DNA of 64,000 nucleotides from Lunularia cruciata (taxonomy: Eukaryota > Streptophyta > Marchantiopsida > Lunulariales > Lunulariaceae): NCBI GenBank assembly GCA_948567375.1, contig OX419759.1:6230744-6294743 (forward strand), written 5' to 3'. The notes under the pieces are model-generated. The model saw only the letters and a program-made list of their open reading frames with translations, was not told where the DNA came from and ran no database searches. Positions within the stretch are counted from its first letter, which is position 1. Each line of letters opens with the position of its first letter. Position numbers and translations under genes: made by a program. This document shows, piece after piece, positions 24,320 through 35,830 of the stretch.

Positions 24320-25061
24320 TGTAATACTTCCGAGGACAAGAGAAGAGAGAAAACACAGATTGCACACTCAAACATTCGATGCCCCAAGGGAGCACCTTCT
24401 CTTTATTATATAGACAAAGAGGATCTCCTCCAAGGAAGCTCCACCATAGGATTAAGGACACAGATAGGTGACATGTCAACAAGCTCCACCCTTGGGTTAC
24501 TTACTTGGGTGGGTGACCTGTCTGGTCTAGGTCCTATCTGGTTGGTCAAACGAGCTTTGACTGGAGGGAATCTTTTAGGGAATCTTCCTGTAGGAATCTC
24601 AGAATCACATGAGTAAGGTACCATTGGAAAGCTCTCGACGAGACAAACCAGGGGGAAGGGAAGGCCAGCCTTTCCTTCGTTGGGGGGGGGAATCTGCACA
24701 TTTTCAAGGCCTAATTCATCCGTTTAGGCCTCCGAAATTGCCTTCAAAGTTTTCAGGCATATTTCGGTTCCTACTCTATTAGTAGAAGTCCCCTTTTGGT
24801 GATACCTCTTTCTGATCTATTTAGTCCATCATGTGTAACATCCTTCCAGATGTTACCAAACCAATTCTCACCTTTAAATCATATGTCTAGCTATTGGTTC
24901 TTAAGGTTCTCAAGTCTATTTCGGTTTCTGCCCTATTAGTAGAAGTACTCTTTTGGTGATACTTCTATCTGATCTATTTTGACCATCATGTATAACATCA
25001 TTCTAGATGTTACCAAACCTAATTTCACATCTAGATCATATGGCTAACCCTTGGTATTACA
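24320..25061 (-). repeat. 5' LTR of element A
   Basis: 742 bp, matching 18446-19189. Differences seen by eye are scattered transitions and a shorter G-run near 24682. Confidence 0.93.
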
Positions 25062-25066
25062 AAAAC

Positions 25067-25472
25067 CAAGGAGAGAAATAAGAGAATGGAAACTCACATT
25101 GGGACACTTGAATGGGGGAAAACTCCGAATGCCTAACATGAGCTTCGGCTTTGGTATTTATAGGTAGCATACAAGACCTTTGAAGCTTCTCAAGAAGCTT
25201 CCTTGAGCCACTTTCTTGGAGTGCAAGCCAAGTTAGAAGGAAGCTTCTCAAGAAGCTCCCTTCTAGGAGCCGCCTACTTGGCATGCAAGCTAAGCTAGTT
25301 AGAAGCTTCCTTAAGCTTCCTTCTAGAAGTAACCTGCTTAGGGCGCAAGTTAACTAGTTGGGAAGCTTCCCAAGAAGCTTCTTAGATGCTTCTAGAATAT
25401 TCTAGGCTATTTTGTCTTATTCTCTACTTTGTAAGCCCGACTAACTTTGTTGCTAAACTCCATATTGTTACG
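25067..25472 (-). mobile_element. Element B LTR, main part
   Basis: Inferred 3' LTR of the minus-strand element B, interrupted by element A. It ends at GTTACG (expected GTTACA) next to a purine run GACGGGGGAA on the minus strand that serves as polypurine tract. It contains many GAAGCTTC motifs and a TATAAATA box on the minus strand at 25155-25162. The partner 5' LTR is missing because element B is truncated at 29112. Confidence 0.6.
25155..25402 (-). promoter_or_regulatory. Heat-shock-element cluster upstream of a TATA box in the element B LTR
   Basis: Reading the minus strand, a perfect three-unit heat-shock element TTCTAGAATATTC (25390-25402) is followed by paired GAA/TTC units at 25362-25381, 25321-25328, 25242-25257 and 25182-25201, then TATAAATA at 25155-25162 about 20 nt further on. 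HSEs are arrays of nGAAn in alternating orientation bound by heat-shock factors. The arrangement recalls the heat-activated ONSEN LTR of Arabidopsis, a copia element, but in a gypsy LTR. Activity is inference. Confidence 0.6.
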
Positions 25473-28400
25473 TATTCCCCCGTCGCTAGTTGGTGCTGTC
25501 CTCATCACCAATGAAGCTTCGAATTCCTTGATGGCCGTCTGTGCATTTTGGAGGTGGGAAAGAGGTTCCCATGTGGCATCATGAAGGGGATACCCTTTCC
25601 AAAGGACCTTGTATTCCGTATGTTGGCGATGGCCTTGTTGAATATAGCGACACGCAAGGATACGATCAACTTCGTACTCCTCATAATCATTGATAGGGAC
25701 AGGAAGAGGGGGAGGTTGGACTCAAGAGGAAAAGGAAGAGGGGTTAGGAACAAAGGGTTTCAACTTGGAAACATGAAAGATAGGATGGATATGCATGTGA
25801 CAAGGCAAGGCAAGTCGATAAGCAACAAGAGAGACAATGTGAGTGATATCAAAGGGTCCTATCCAATTAGGGGCAAGTTTACAAACTTAGGTATCAAGTG
25901 GGAGAGGGAGGTTACTAGAAGAGAGCATGACTTTATCACCAACTTCAAAGGTTAGATCACGACGATGGTGGTCCGTATATTGTTTTTGGCGATTCTGAGC
26001 AACAAGGAGGTGAGACTTGGCTTGTTGGAGAGATTGGGATATAGTGGTCAAGAATGTGGAAGTATGAGGAACCTGAGAGGGAGCGGGAGCAAGAAGAGAA
26101 TCTGGAACAAGTGGATCTTGGCCAAAATTGAGAAAGAAGGGAGAAAATCTAGTGCTTGCCTATTTGGAATTGTTGTAGGCAAATTCTACAGCTGCAAGAC
26201 ATTCATCCCAGTTGCTATGGTGGACATTGACAAAGGCCCGCAACATATCCTCCAATGTACGATTTGCACGTTTGGTTTGTCCATCAGTTTGAGGATGATA
26301 GGTCATGCACAAAAGCAAGCTTGGTGCCGAGTATCTGGAAGAGTGCTTGCCAAAACTTCCCGATAAATCAAGGATCATGGTTGGAGATGAGTACACGTGG
26401 CATCCCATGATGCTTGAAGACATTGTCAAAGTAGATTTGTGCTAAGGTTGGAGCATCCACGGTATCACAAGTTGGTGCCAAGTGGATTTGCTTACTAAGC
26501 TTATCCACAAACACCACGATTGCGGTGTGTCTTTGTTTTGTCTTTGGCAAGGATGTGATGAGATCCAAGCTCACATGCTCCTAGCGAGCGGATGGAATGG
26601 CGAGTGGTTGAAGGAGTCCACTCGGCTTCTGGTTGCTGGCCTTGTTACGTTGGCAACTCTCACATGATCGGACAAAGTCTCGAACATCTTGTGTCATGTT
26701 GGGCCACCACCATTGGTGTTGGAGGGTGCCCAAGGTCTTGTCCACTCCCATGTGACCAGCTATTGGTAAATCATGGGCTTCTTGAAGGCGCACAAGTCGA
26801 AGATCACCTTTGGCTAGAACATAGATCTGGTCTACATGGAATAAAAGGCCTTCCTTGAAGGAGAAGGTGTTGTACTCCTTGTCACATGCTGTCAGCCGAT
26901 CGTGTACCATTTGGAAGAAGGGATCTTTTTGTAGAGCTGATTGAAACTCATTATGGACCTTAGGGTCAATGGACACCGTTGTAATTGCCGTCGTGATGAG
27001 AGGAAGAGCCTTCAAATCAAGTCGTGGTGATAGAGCATCAAGTATGACATGGAACCGACCTGGTTTGTACTCAAGTTTGATATCAAAAAAATGGAGTTGC
27101 TCTTCCCATCGATGATGCCGACTCTTCATGTGCTCCAAGTGTAAGGTCTGCAACAATGGCTTGTGATCAGTTTGCATGATCACTTGTTTCCCCAAGAGAT
27201 AATGCCTCCATACCTTGGTGGCATATACCATTGCAAGTTGTTCCCAATCTCGAGTAGAGTAATTTCTTTCAGCTTTATTTAGTCGGCGAGACACAAAGGC
27301 AATAGGATGTAGTCCATTTGGAAATTCTTGTTGCAACATAGCTCCAATTGCAAAGTTAGAAGCATCAAAATCAACCAAACAAGGTAGTTGAGGATCATAT
27401 GGTTGAAGAATGGGTCTTGAAGACAGCATATGCTTTAACTTCTGGAATGCTTCTTCATACTTGGTTGTCCAATGGAAGCTCGAGTTCTTTCCCAAGAGGT
27501 CAATCAATGGTGCAACCACGTGAGCATAATAATGGATGAACCGTCGGTAAAAACTGGCCAATCCATTGAATGCTCATACTTCTATAGCATCCTTCGGGGT
27601 AGGCCAATCAGTAATGGCCTTGATCTTCTCTTCTTCCATCTTGATCCCCCTCTGATGAGATCTTATGACCCAAGAAGGTAACCTTCTTTTGCCAAAAAGT
27701 ACACTTTGACTTCTTGCAGTAAAATTTCCACTATCATAGTCGTCTTAGGACTTCTTACACATGATTCATGTGTTCTACCTCTGTCCTGCTATAGATTAGG
27801 ATATCATCTAAGAACACCACCACGGACTGATCCAATAGTCCCTCCAACACCCGATGCATCTGATCCATGAAGATTGTTGGATCATTAGTGAGTCCGAAAG
27901 GTAGAACTCTCTACTCGAAATGTCCATACCTTGTGCAAAAGGTAGTCTTTTGCATGTCCTCTCCTTCAATAGGAATTTGCCAATAGCCGCTACAAAGATC
28001 TAGCTTGGAAAAGTAGCGTGTTCCACTTAGTTGATCAAGCAGGTCATTGATCCGAGGTAAGGGATATGCATTCTTCACGGTTTGCTTATTGAGTCCACAG
28101 TAATCAATACAGAAATGAAGTCCTCCATCCCTCTTTGGAACAAATAGTACCGGTGCTCCCCAAGGAGAGGTACTATGTCATATGAAATCCTTCTCCAACA
28201 ACTCTGTAAGTGTTGTTCGCAACTCCTCCAACTCCTTTGGTGAGAGCCAATAGATTGGTCTATTCATTGGAGTACTCCCTAGCAATAACTTGATCTTGAA
28301 GTGCATACCTCGATTGGAGGGTAATCCCTTTGGCAGATCATCCGGAAACACATGTGCAAACTCTTGAACTATCCGATCAACCATTGCTTGATGAGGCTCT

Positions 28401-29118
28401 TGGCCCTCCTAAGATTGTTCTTGTGCAATCGGCTTGACCCACACCGCGAATACAGACTTATCTTCCTCCAAAGCTTGCTCTATGGCCGTTTCATTAACAA
28501 ACTTCCCTTCCAGGGACTCATCTCTCTTCCAAGCTTGATCCATGGTTGCCTTCTTGGCAAACTTCCCATCTTGGGACTCATCTCCCTTCTAGATTTGCTC
28601 TATGGCTACCTTCTCGACAAACTTCCCATCTTGGGACTGACTTTTCTTAGGCGTCTTACTCAGAGGTGCTAGACAACCTAATCAAAAATTTCTACCTTGG
28701 TGTTGTACTTGAATTTGTTGTCGGGTCCAATCAAATTGAACCTTATGACGTTCAAGCCAAGGTAGACCTAGAATGATATCATAGTGTAGAGGTGCCATTA
28801 CAAACCTCATACACTCCAAATACCCCTTCCCAATCTTGAAGGTAACAGGATGTGAGGTACGGAATGCAGAACCCTTTCTTCCATCCGCCATCATCAAACT
28901 ACTTACAAACACTGGCTTGATAGGAATATCCAATTCCTTTGCTACTTGCATAGACATGCAATTCTTTGAACTTCCAGAATCAACCAAAATCCTATAGCCC
29001 CGATTAGATATCATACCTTGCAAGTGAAGCAAACTTGCATAGGTCGAGCCTTCAATCCCATTGGAACTAATCAAGCTCCCAATAGATGGCTCGAAATCTC
29101 CTACAAATGGCATGACAA
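25473..29118 (-). pseudogene. Element B: decayed, 5'-truncated chromovirus pol (protease to chromodomain)
   Basis: Minus-strand remnants in order. Protease 28682-29118 with ILVDSGSSKNCMS (intact DSG) and DIILGLPWLERH. RT about 27560-28384 with [26 protein letters not shown] and [12 protein letters not shown], broken by stops (near 28176, 27913) and shifts. RNase H and integrase zinc finger 26581-27561 with VDFDASNFAIGAMLQQEF, QTDHKPLLQTL and CESCQRNKASNQ. Integrase core 26160-26574 with VDKLSKQIHLAP and YHPQTDGQTKRANRTLEDML. Chromodomain about 25505-25700 with YEEYEVDRILACRY, EYKVLWKGYPLHDATWEP. Gag and the 5' LTR are missing: sequence switches to repeat R2 at 29112. It is older than element A, which interrupts its LTR. 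Confidence 0.88.
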
Positions 29119-30564
29119 GGATTTCTCTCAAATATTTTGATAATTTCTTGCTTCCAAGAATTTGAGTAAAATTTATTTCAAATTTTTAAATTTTTATTTT
29201 TAATACTTATCAATATGTATATTATATCATGAAATAAAATGACTCAAAACATCACTAGACCTCAATTAATATTATACATAATACTTTCAAAAAAGATGAA
29301 AATTATGTTTCTTTACTTTGGGTGATAGTGGAGTAGAAGATGATTTACGCTGACCATTACTTCTCAAATAGCCTTTACATACAAAGTCTCTTTTTATGAC
29401 AAGTCCAAAAGCTATTTAAATGATTAAAATAAATCAATGAAATGCATAATGCATGTGTTTTACTATATTAAAAGTACAAAAGACCAAAAACTGAGGAAGA
29501 AAATTTAAGAATACATAAAAGGAAACGTGTACCAAGACCTGAATCAATGTATTTAGGATATTGGGATGGTCCAATATCTTGTTATTTATATTTGAAATAG
29601 AACTTCTTTATTTCCTAGTAAAATAGATTATTAACTTCCTGATTGGGTTAACTTTCTAGTAAACTCAACCATCCTTAAGAAGGTTACTTAACCCTCTCTA
29701 ACGCAAATGTATGAGAAGGTTCTTGTATACCTTATTTGACTAAAGAAACTTTATGATTAGCTTCTCTATACTCTTATATCTTGTATGCAACTTTCTAAGT
29801 ACTTTTGATAATATCTTCTAAAATTTCTTAGTGATTTGTATGACAAAATTCCACATAATTACTATAATAATTATCATATATTATATGTACTATATTATAC
29901 ATTCACATTCTATTGGATTGTATACAACCCCTCTTTAGACTTTACTTCTTCATACCTCTTTCTTTGTGCTGAACTGATCTTTGGTTTTGTCGGTTTCATA
30001 CCCAAACATAGATGAAATTCAAAGAATACATGAAAATGGGTTCCTTCCTCTGAACATGAAAGTAACTTGCTCTATCTTCATAAAAAAATTTAATAAAACA
30101 AAACAGAACTTTTGTAAAAATTTTGCACTATAGTAAGTAAATAATTGTACTCTATTTTATACCAAGAATTTTAAACAACATTCTCCAAAACTCTACTTTA
30201 AGATGTTAGGTAAAGGATATGGTCAAATTTAAGCAACAATTTTAAAGAAAACTTTCTAAAACTTACCATTGCAATGTACTTCTTGATATTAAAAAAATAA
30301 AAATACTCAAGGTAAATAATGATACCAAATTAAAGTATAAAAGTAGAGCTTTTAGCAGTTCAAGAACAAAAGTGATGAGTACAAGATAAGTTCAAGTGAC
30401 CACGGATTTGCAACATTTAGAGAATCAAGTTCGTTAAGATTTGAAGCCTTGTTCCTCATATAACGATGATACAAGAAAAAAATGCACAGACATCTTAAGC
30501 TATATTTGGCCACCACAAAGAATGTTGAAGGAGATGAGTGATCTTGTAAAGGTGACTTAAGATG
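29112..30564. repeat. Long AT-rich direct repeat, copy R2
   Basis: Second copy of R1 in the same orientation, sharing its left edge. It abuts the element B protease coding region and so truncates element B. After CTTAAGATGG near 30564 it diverges from R1, where the non-LTR fragment starts. Confidence 0.75.
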
Positions 30565-33127
30565 GGAGATCATGTGCTTATTGCAATCAAGCCGAGCAAA
30601 GAGTAGTATCATTTAGAGTATATATTGATTTGCCTTGTATGAAATTTGTTTCTAATGGAAAGGAAATTATATTGATTATCCTTAATCACAATTTAAGCCA
30701 AAATCATTTGGAAGAAGTGAACTACTTGTTCTTTATTGGTATTTATGCTTGTATTCTTTCTCCAACTTAATCACATCGATTATTGATATTCTTTAATAAT
30801 TGAGGATTTTCTTGTATTTGAATGATAAGAAAATATATTTAAGATAAAAAGGAAATTTTCAAGTTTATATTCCAAACTTAGTATCATTTGGTTGGAGTTT
30901 CTTCTCCAATGATGATATCAATTCTTTGTAGGGTCCAAGTGAACAATTTGACTTGTGGTTTATGTGAAAATGCAACCAAATCTGTATAATATAAACCATA
31001 GATAGTGTTATTCATTTTCACAAGTAGAAAATTAGTCTCTCTCAATATGATTTTAACTACCTTGACATGAAGGCAAATCAAGTGCAAACAACTAATGTAG
31101 CAACATTACTCTAGAGCCATAGTTCAAAACATCATATACATTGCAAAACAAATATATTACATGCATATATAGTTGATTCAAAAACTGAACTCAAAAGTCT
31201 TATTGTGCACTCTTAACTTCTTGCTTTTTGCAATGGCAAACCTCAAAGTCACCATAATACAATATCCACTTGCCTCTTTCCAATATGATAAATGAGTTGA
31301 AGAGAAATAGTGAACTACATGCGCATCTATTCTCTAAAGCTTTATACTGTATTGAAGCCATAATATCTTATATCATCCATCTTCTTTTTCTTTTGATAAC
31401 TCAAGAACTAGACAGTAGCAATTCAATACTTTCCAACCATACTATATCTTCTTTTGTCCATCTATATTATTCACTTATACTAGTTGTAAGTACTAAACCC
31501 TAAGACTATATATAAAAATTCTTACAAACTCTAGAATTTGGTACCACTATAAATTCTATATTTTAATGTTAATTTGTTTTTGGTATAAAAGAAACTAATA
31601 GCGCATTAATCCAATACTTTAGATATGTTTTCAATAATACCTTCTAAATGTAGTAAAAATTATGAGATATAAAGATTATAAGAAATTTTTTTAATGAGAA
31701 TGATTACTGTTTTCAGGTTTTAATTTATAAAGACTATATTTTAGTTGAACTTATAATATAGTAGATTCTTATTTCTATATAAATATACTAGTTTCTTCTG
31801 CTTTTTAGTCTAATTTTGATCAATTTATTATTTGAAAAAAAAATCTACCATATTTTATGTTCTGTATAATTAATCAACTTTGTACTTCCCCAATGTGTCT
31901 AAGTAACATATTTGTAAATAAAGATATACTTTGATTTGAATATACATCTACTTTAGTTATTATGGAAAGCTAAGTTCATTAGTATTTACATAAAATGCTA
32001 GATAGCTTAGCTAACTGTAACTAGTGCGCCAATGAAGCCTTTGGCATGAGCAAACAATTTACATTGACTGCTAGAGAGCTTAGCTAACTGTATCTAGGGT
32101 ACCAATGAAGCCTTGGCATGAGCAAACTACTTTGTTAATGCTTTACTAACATCATTAGCAAAAATTTTTAGTATTGTAAAATTAGTTTTTTTTTAAGTCA
32201 AATTTACATATATACCAATTTTCATTCACTTTTAATAATGCAATAAGAACCAATTGGTCCCATGAGGATATCTATTGAAGGTGGCTTAAAGTGAGATAAA
32301 GTGTCACAAAGGTTATACTTTATTGTTTCATATTTAACCTCTTGTGCAAAGTCATTTCCAAAAGAGGGTAGGTCACCACCTTAGGCACACCTTGAAAACA
32401 TAAAATCACGAATAACTATGCTCACTATAGATGTAATCCAAAGAATTCTTGAATGTGATGGTTCATTTGTAATGAAAGTCACTTTGCCTTGGCCCTTAAT
32501 ACAACCAGTTCCAGATTGGTGTTGTTGAGTCACTCAGGCAGTTTGAGAATTTTGTTTGGATTATGAGCTTTGTAATCTTAAACAATCAACTTGTCCATGG
32601 GGTACTAGATATTGTACCTTAGAATGTGCATATGAAATAGAAGTAGGAATTCCAAGGGTCCTATTCCTAACAATTACAATTGTGAGCATTACCCTTCTCA
32701 AAAGGCAAGACGTCATAGGAGTCTTGAATAAACACACTGCTTAATCTTACAAGTTAGTGTTACTTAGCCCTTTTCAAATTCAATACTCAAAGTGTGCAAG
32801 ACTTATTGAGATGGTATCTTTGTTTTGCTAAATGAACGATGCTACATTCAATTTTGTCAAATGAATGATGCTACATTCAATTTGGCATTTTTTTTGACAT
32901 CCTTAGGATTTCCTTTGCTATTGACAAGGATGATTCATGTAACAACATTTTCATCAATGATGTTGCATGTTAGATGAGAGTCTTGCTATGCATTTCAGGT
33001 GGATATGGATTTACCTTGAGTTGGGCAAAAGCCTTAAGAGCACTAAAATCATAAATGGTTGAACTGCATAGATATGACTTTGAGAATTACACTAACAATC
33101 CATTATGTGTACTAGATTGGGGAAAAG
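30565..33127. other. AT-rich repeat-like DNA, no gene recognised
   Basis: Very AT-rich; probably the continuation of repeat R2, since the next non-LTR tail begins at 33128. Contains a roughly 68-bp tandem duplication at 31997-32130 (core GAGCTTAGCTAACTGTA) and a 28-bp one at 32832-32885 (core GATGCTACATTCAAT). No open frame with a recognisable domain. Confidence 0.4.
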
Positions 33128-33318
33128 GTGACTGTGTAGGAAAAACAAAGGATGGGAAGACCCCATCAAGTCGTACAAGGGAGAGATAAAAAAGGTAACA
33201 TGGGGCTAAGTCCCAATAGAGTCTATATGAGAAATCTGCCCTACCGCACCTAAGGTATCCAAGCTATGCAAGTCGTATGGTCTACATACAACTGGAGCAT
33301 CTGAAGAAACACCCAATT
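33128..33318 (-). repeat. Non-LTR retrotransposon 3' tail plus end of coding region
   Basis: Matches 17524-17710 nearly base for base, including the tail motif (minus strand GGTCTTCCCATCCTTTGT) and the codons for the protein end at 17602. Strongly 5'-truncated copy. Confidence 0.75.
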
Positions 33319-34122
33319 ATGTGTAATAGATTTGGGTTAAATGATACATCATAACTGCTTTGTATGATTATTCCAAGATAGTATTGAGAAGGTTCAAAGA
33401 AATTATCACATCAAGCTAGTATCACAGAGATTCTAGCTCATTTTCAGGAAGAATTTCATAGTAAATATCAAGACATGTAGTACAAGTACATTGACTATTA
33501 TATGATTAAATTAAATTGATCCATATAACTTCTTTTAAATAGACTATGTCCAAATAGGAAGATTTTCTTTTAATTTTTGTTGTCAATTTTTTGAGTGGTT
33601 ATAACTAGATTTATTGTTAATAGTAGTAATAAGAGAGACAATTATTTCTAGACATGTATACTTTCTAACTTACCCAAAGTTCACTTCAATCTTATAGGGA
33701 ATTCTCTGATAAGTTCATGGTAAAATCCAAAAATAATAAATATTTTATGTTGATATAGGAAAGAATAGGAATTTTTTTGATTATATATTGTTGTGATACC
33801 CCGATTTTTTGTTTTGATGAGTTTTTAAGAAGAAGTGCATTATGGAAGCAGAATTGCAGCCAAAGGAAGAAGAAAAGAATGGACTCATGTGTTTGTGGAG
33901 TAAACCCAAAGAAGTGGACTTCGTGTCAAAGAGGAAGTACTTGAAGGGATCCTACAAAGGAACCAACCCAAAGAGGGGCATAGTCAAAGCAAGAAGTTCA
34001 ATCCGATACAAGGAAGTTGTAACAACTTTCCTTTGGGGCAGGCCAGCCAAGAAAGTACAATTACAGAAACATTGAGGCAAGAGAAGACTACTTTGAGAGT
34101 GATAAGAACCAAACATGTAGAA
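33319..34122. other. AT-rich spacer
   Basis: A plus-strand 77-codon lysine-rich frame at 33842-34075 shows no recognisable domain. Purine-rich composition begins here and continues into the S repeats. Confidence 0.35.
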
Positions 34123-34176
34123 GAAGTTAGAGTTGATTTCAAAATTGATTGGAGAATGATTGCATATCAAAGTACT

Positions 34177-34227
34177 ATAAAATTAAGATTGCACTGAGGG
34201 GACCCCTCAACGCAGTCTTAATTTTAT
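34177..34227. repeat. Imperfect 25-bp foldback at the start of S1
   Basis: Arms 34177-34201 and 34203-34227 are complementary at about 22 of 25 positions around one unpaired A. The mismatches are all transitions and would pair as G-U in RNA. S2 keeps only the first arm. Confidence 0.65.
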
Positions 34228-35754
34228 ATTGGTCATGTCGAGAAGATATTGTATTCCTTTGAGTAGTTGTCTTGCACAAATGCGAGTCACAAAGCCAATT
34301 GAGAGTGAAATTTTCTGAAATCCAAAAGGGGTTAGAGTGTCATGTCCAAGAGAGGGGGTAGTCTTCCAACTCCAAAGAACTTGTGAGTAGATAATGGTAA
34401 GGAAGAGCAAGAAGAATTCACTTGCAATGAGGAATCTTGCAATTTGGTGATCAGATGTAGTAGCTTGAATTGAAGTCCGGAGTAGACTTTGTATTACATT
34501 CCTAGCCTAGAACTAGAATTTGATGTTTCCAAGTTTCATAGCAAAAATAGCTGCTAGTAATTGTGAGAAAGGCCACAAAGTAATAGGGAAGAGAGAGAAT
34601 CTGGCTCAATGGACCGAGTCAGATTGGAAGTTAGTCTTGGGGAATGAAGCAAGATATGCAGCCGGAGTCACCTTCTATTGGAAGTGTGAAGCTTTGGAAA
34701 AGACCAAAGAGATTAGGAACTTGTTCTTTGCTCCACAAACCAACAATGGCTACAAGGTGGAGTCCTATCACCAATTAAGCAAAGTATTGTGGATGCGCTG
34801 ATGGCAATGTTCAAGCCAAAGCAAATGACATACATGAACATGCAACATGCGGTCTTCTTCCACCAAATGTTTGTAGGAGAGAAGGTGAATTGGGCAAAGT
34901 GCTTCCATTAGAGAACAAGGCAAATGATGTTAATTGGAGGAAAAATTTGATGCCTCACTACTTCATACCATTTGCAACACATTTCTACCTTAGGCTAAAC
35001 CTATTGACAATGAAGGAGAAGCATTGGATGGTTTCACATTTCTATCCCAATTTGCAATGTGAAGCGGATGACGAGAAGCAATGATACATCTTGCAAATAC
35101 AATCCAATGATGATCATTTCACCAAGACAAGATAGAGGAAGATCATTGAAAGAAGAAGTCCAAAGACAAAGAAGCGGGCTAAACCCAAAGGACTAGTACT
35201 ACCCTTTCCACCACAAAAAACATGAAGACTAAAACTGTGAGGTAAGGAGGCGGTGATGGACCAGTCTTTAGGAACCAAGGCTGAAGGAGAGACAAAGTCA
35301 AAGAGAGAAGGCTCAAAAAAAGATGAACTCACATTATAGAGTGAAGAGTTTGGCAGTGAGAGTGAAGTTGAGGATGAAGTCCAACAATCAGTCAATGTAG
35401 GGATGAGAGAAGATGATGAGGAGGTCCATGCGGCAATCAATTGTATGGAAGGAGGAGATGCTCCTTGTTTGGATTTACATATGGAGGAGATGGACAAAGA
35501 GCCAAAGAAGGTAGTCTAGAAGGGAGTGAGGCTCAAGAGATTTTGCAGGCTGCACCTATAGGTCCAAGCAAAGTGAAGAAAGAAGAGGTGAGCTTGGAAG
35601 AGATGACATTGAAGGTACAAAGATTGTGATTGCAGGGTAAGGCCCTTGTTGAAGAAGCACCAATGGAGGTCAAGTACAAAGACCAAGAAGGAGAAGAATA
35701 CTTTGATGGTGTGCAATACTTGTCAATGATCACGTGCCCATTGTTGCTGCAGTT

Positions 35755-35830
35755 AAAGAAGAAGAAGAAGAAGAAGAAGAAGAAGAAGAAGAAGAAGAAG
35801 AAGAAGAAGAAGAAGAAGAAGAAGAAGAAG
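35755..35830 (+). repeat. (AAG)n microsatellite, about 25 units
   Basis: Coding-strand AAG run giving a poly-lysine tract in the decayed S1 gene. The equivalent run in S2 (40796-40820) has only about 8 units. Confidence 0.9.

Larger units (their letters stand above)
18446..25061 (-). mobile_element. Element A: Ty3/gypsy chromovirus with both LTRs, coding on the minus strand
   Basis: 6.6-kb LTR retrotransposon. LTRs at 18446-19189 and 24320-25061 begin TGTAATAC and end GTATTACA, giving short inverted ends. A primer-binding site next to the 5' LTR, a polypurine tract next to the 3' LTR and the target duplication AAAAC (18441-18445 and 25062-25066) are all present. Order along the minus strand: leader ORFs, gag, protease, reverse transcriptase-RNase H, integrase, chromodomain. 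The LTRs differ by about a dozen substitutions by eye plus a G-run length change, so insertion was fairly recent. Coding frames contain several stops, so this copy cannot be autonomous. It is inserted in the LTR of element B. Confidence 0.92.

Noticed and set aside
16078-30564. R1 and R2 as the two LTRs of one very large retrotransposon
   Set aside because: No TG...CA ends, no PBS or polypurine tract at their inner edges, and the interior is a patchwork of unrelated elements of different age.
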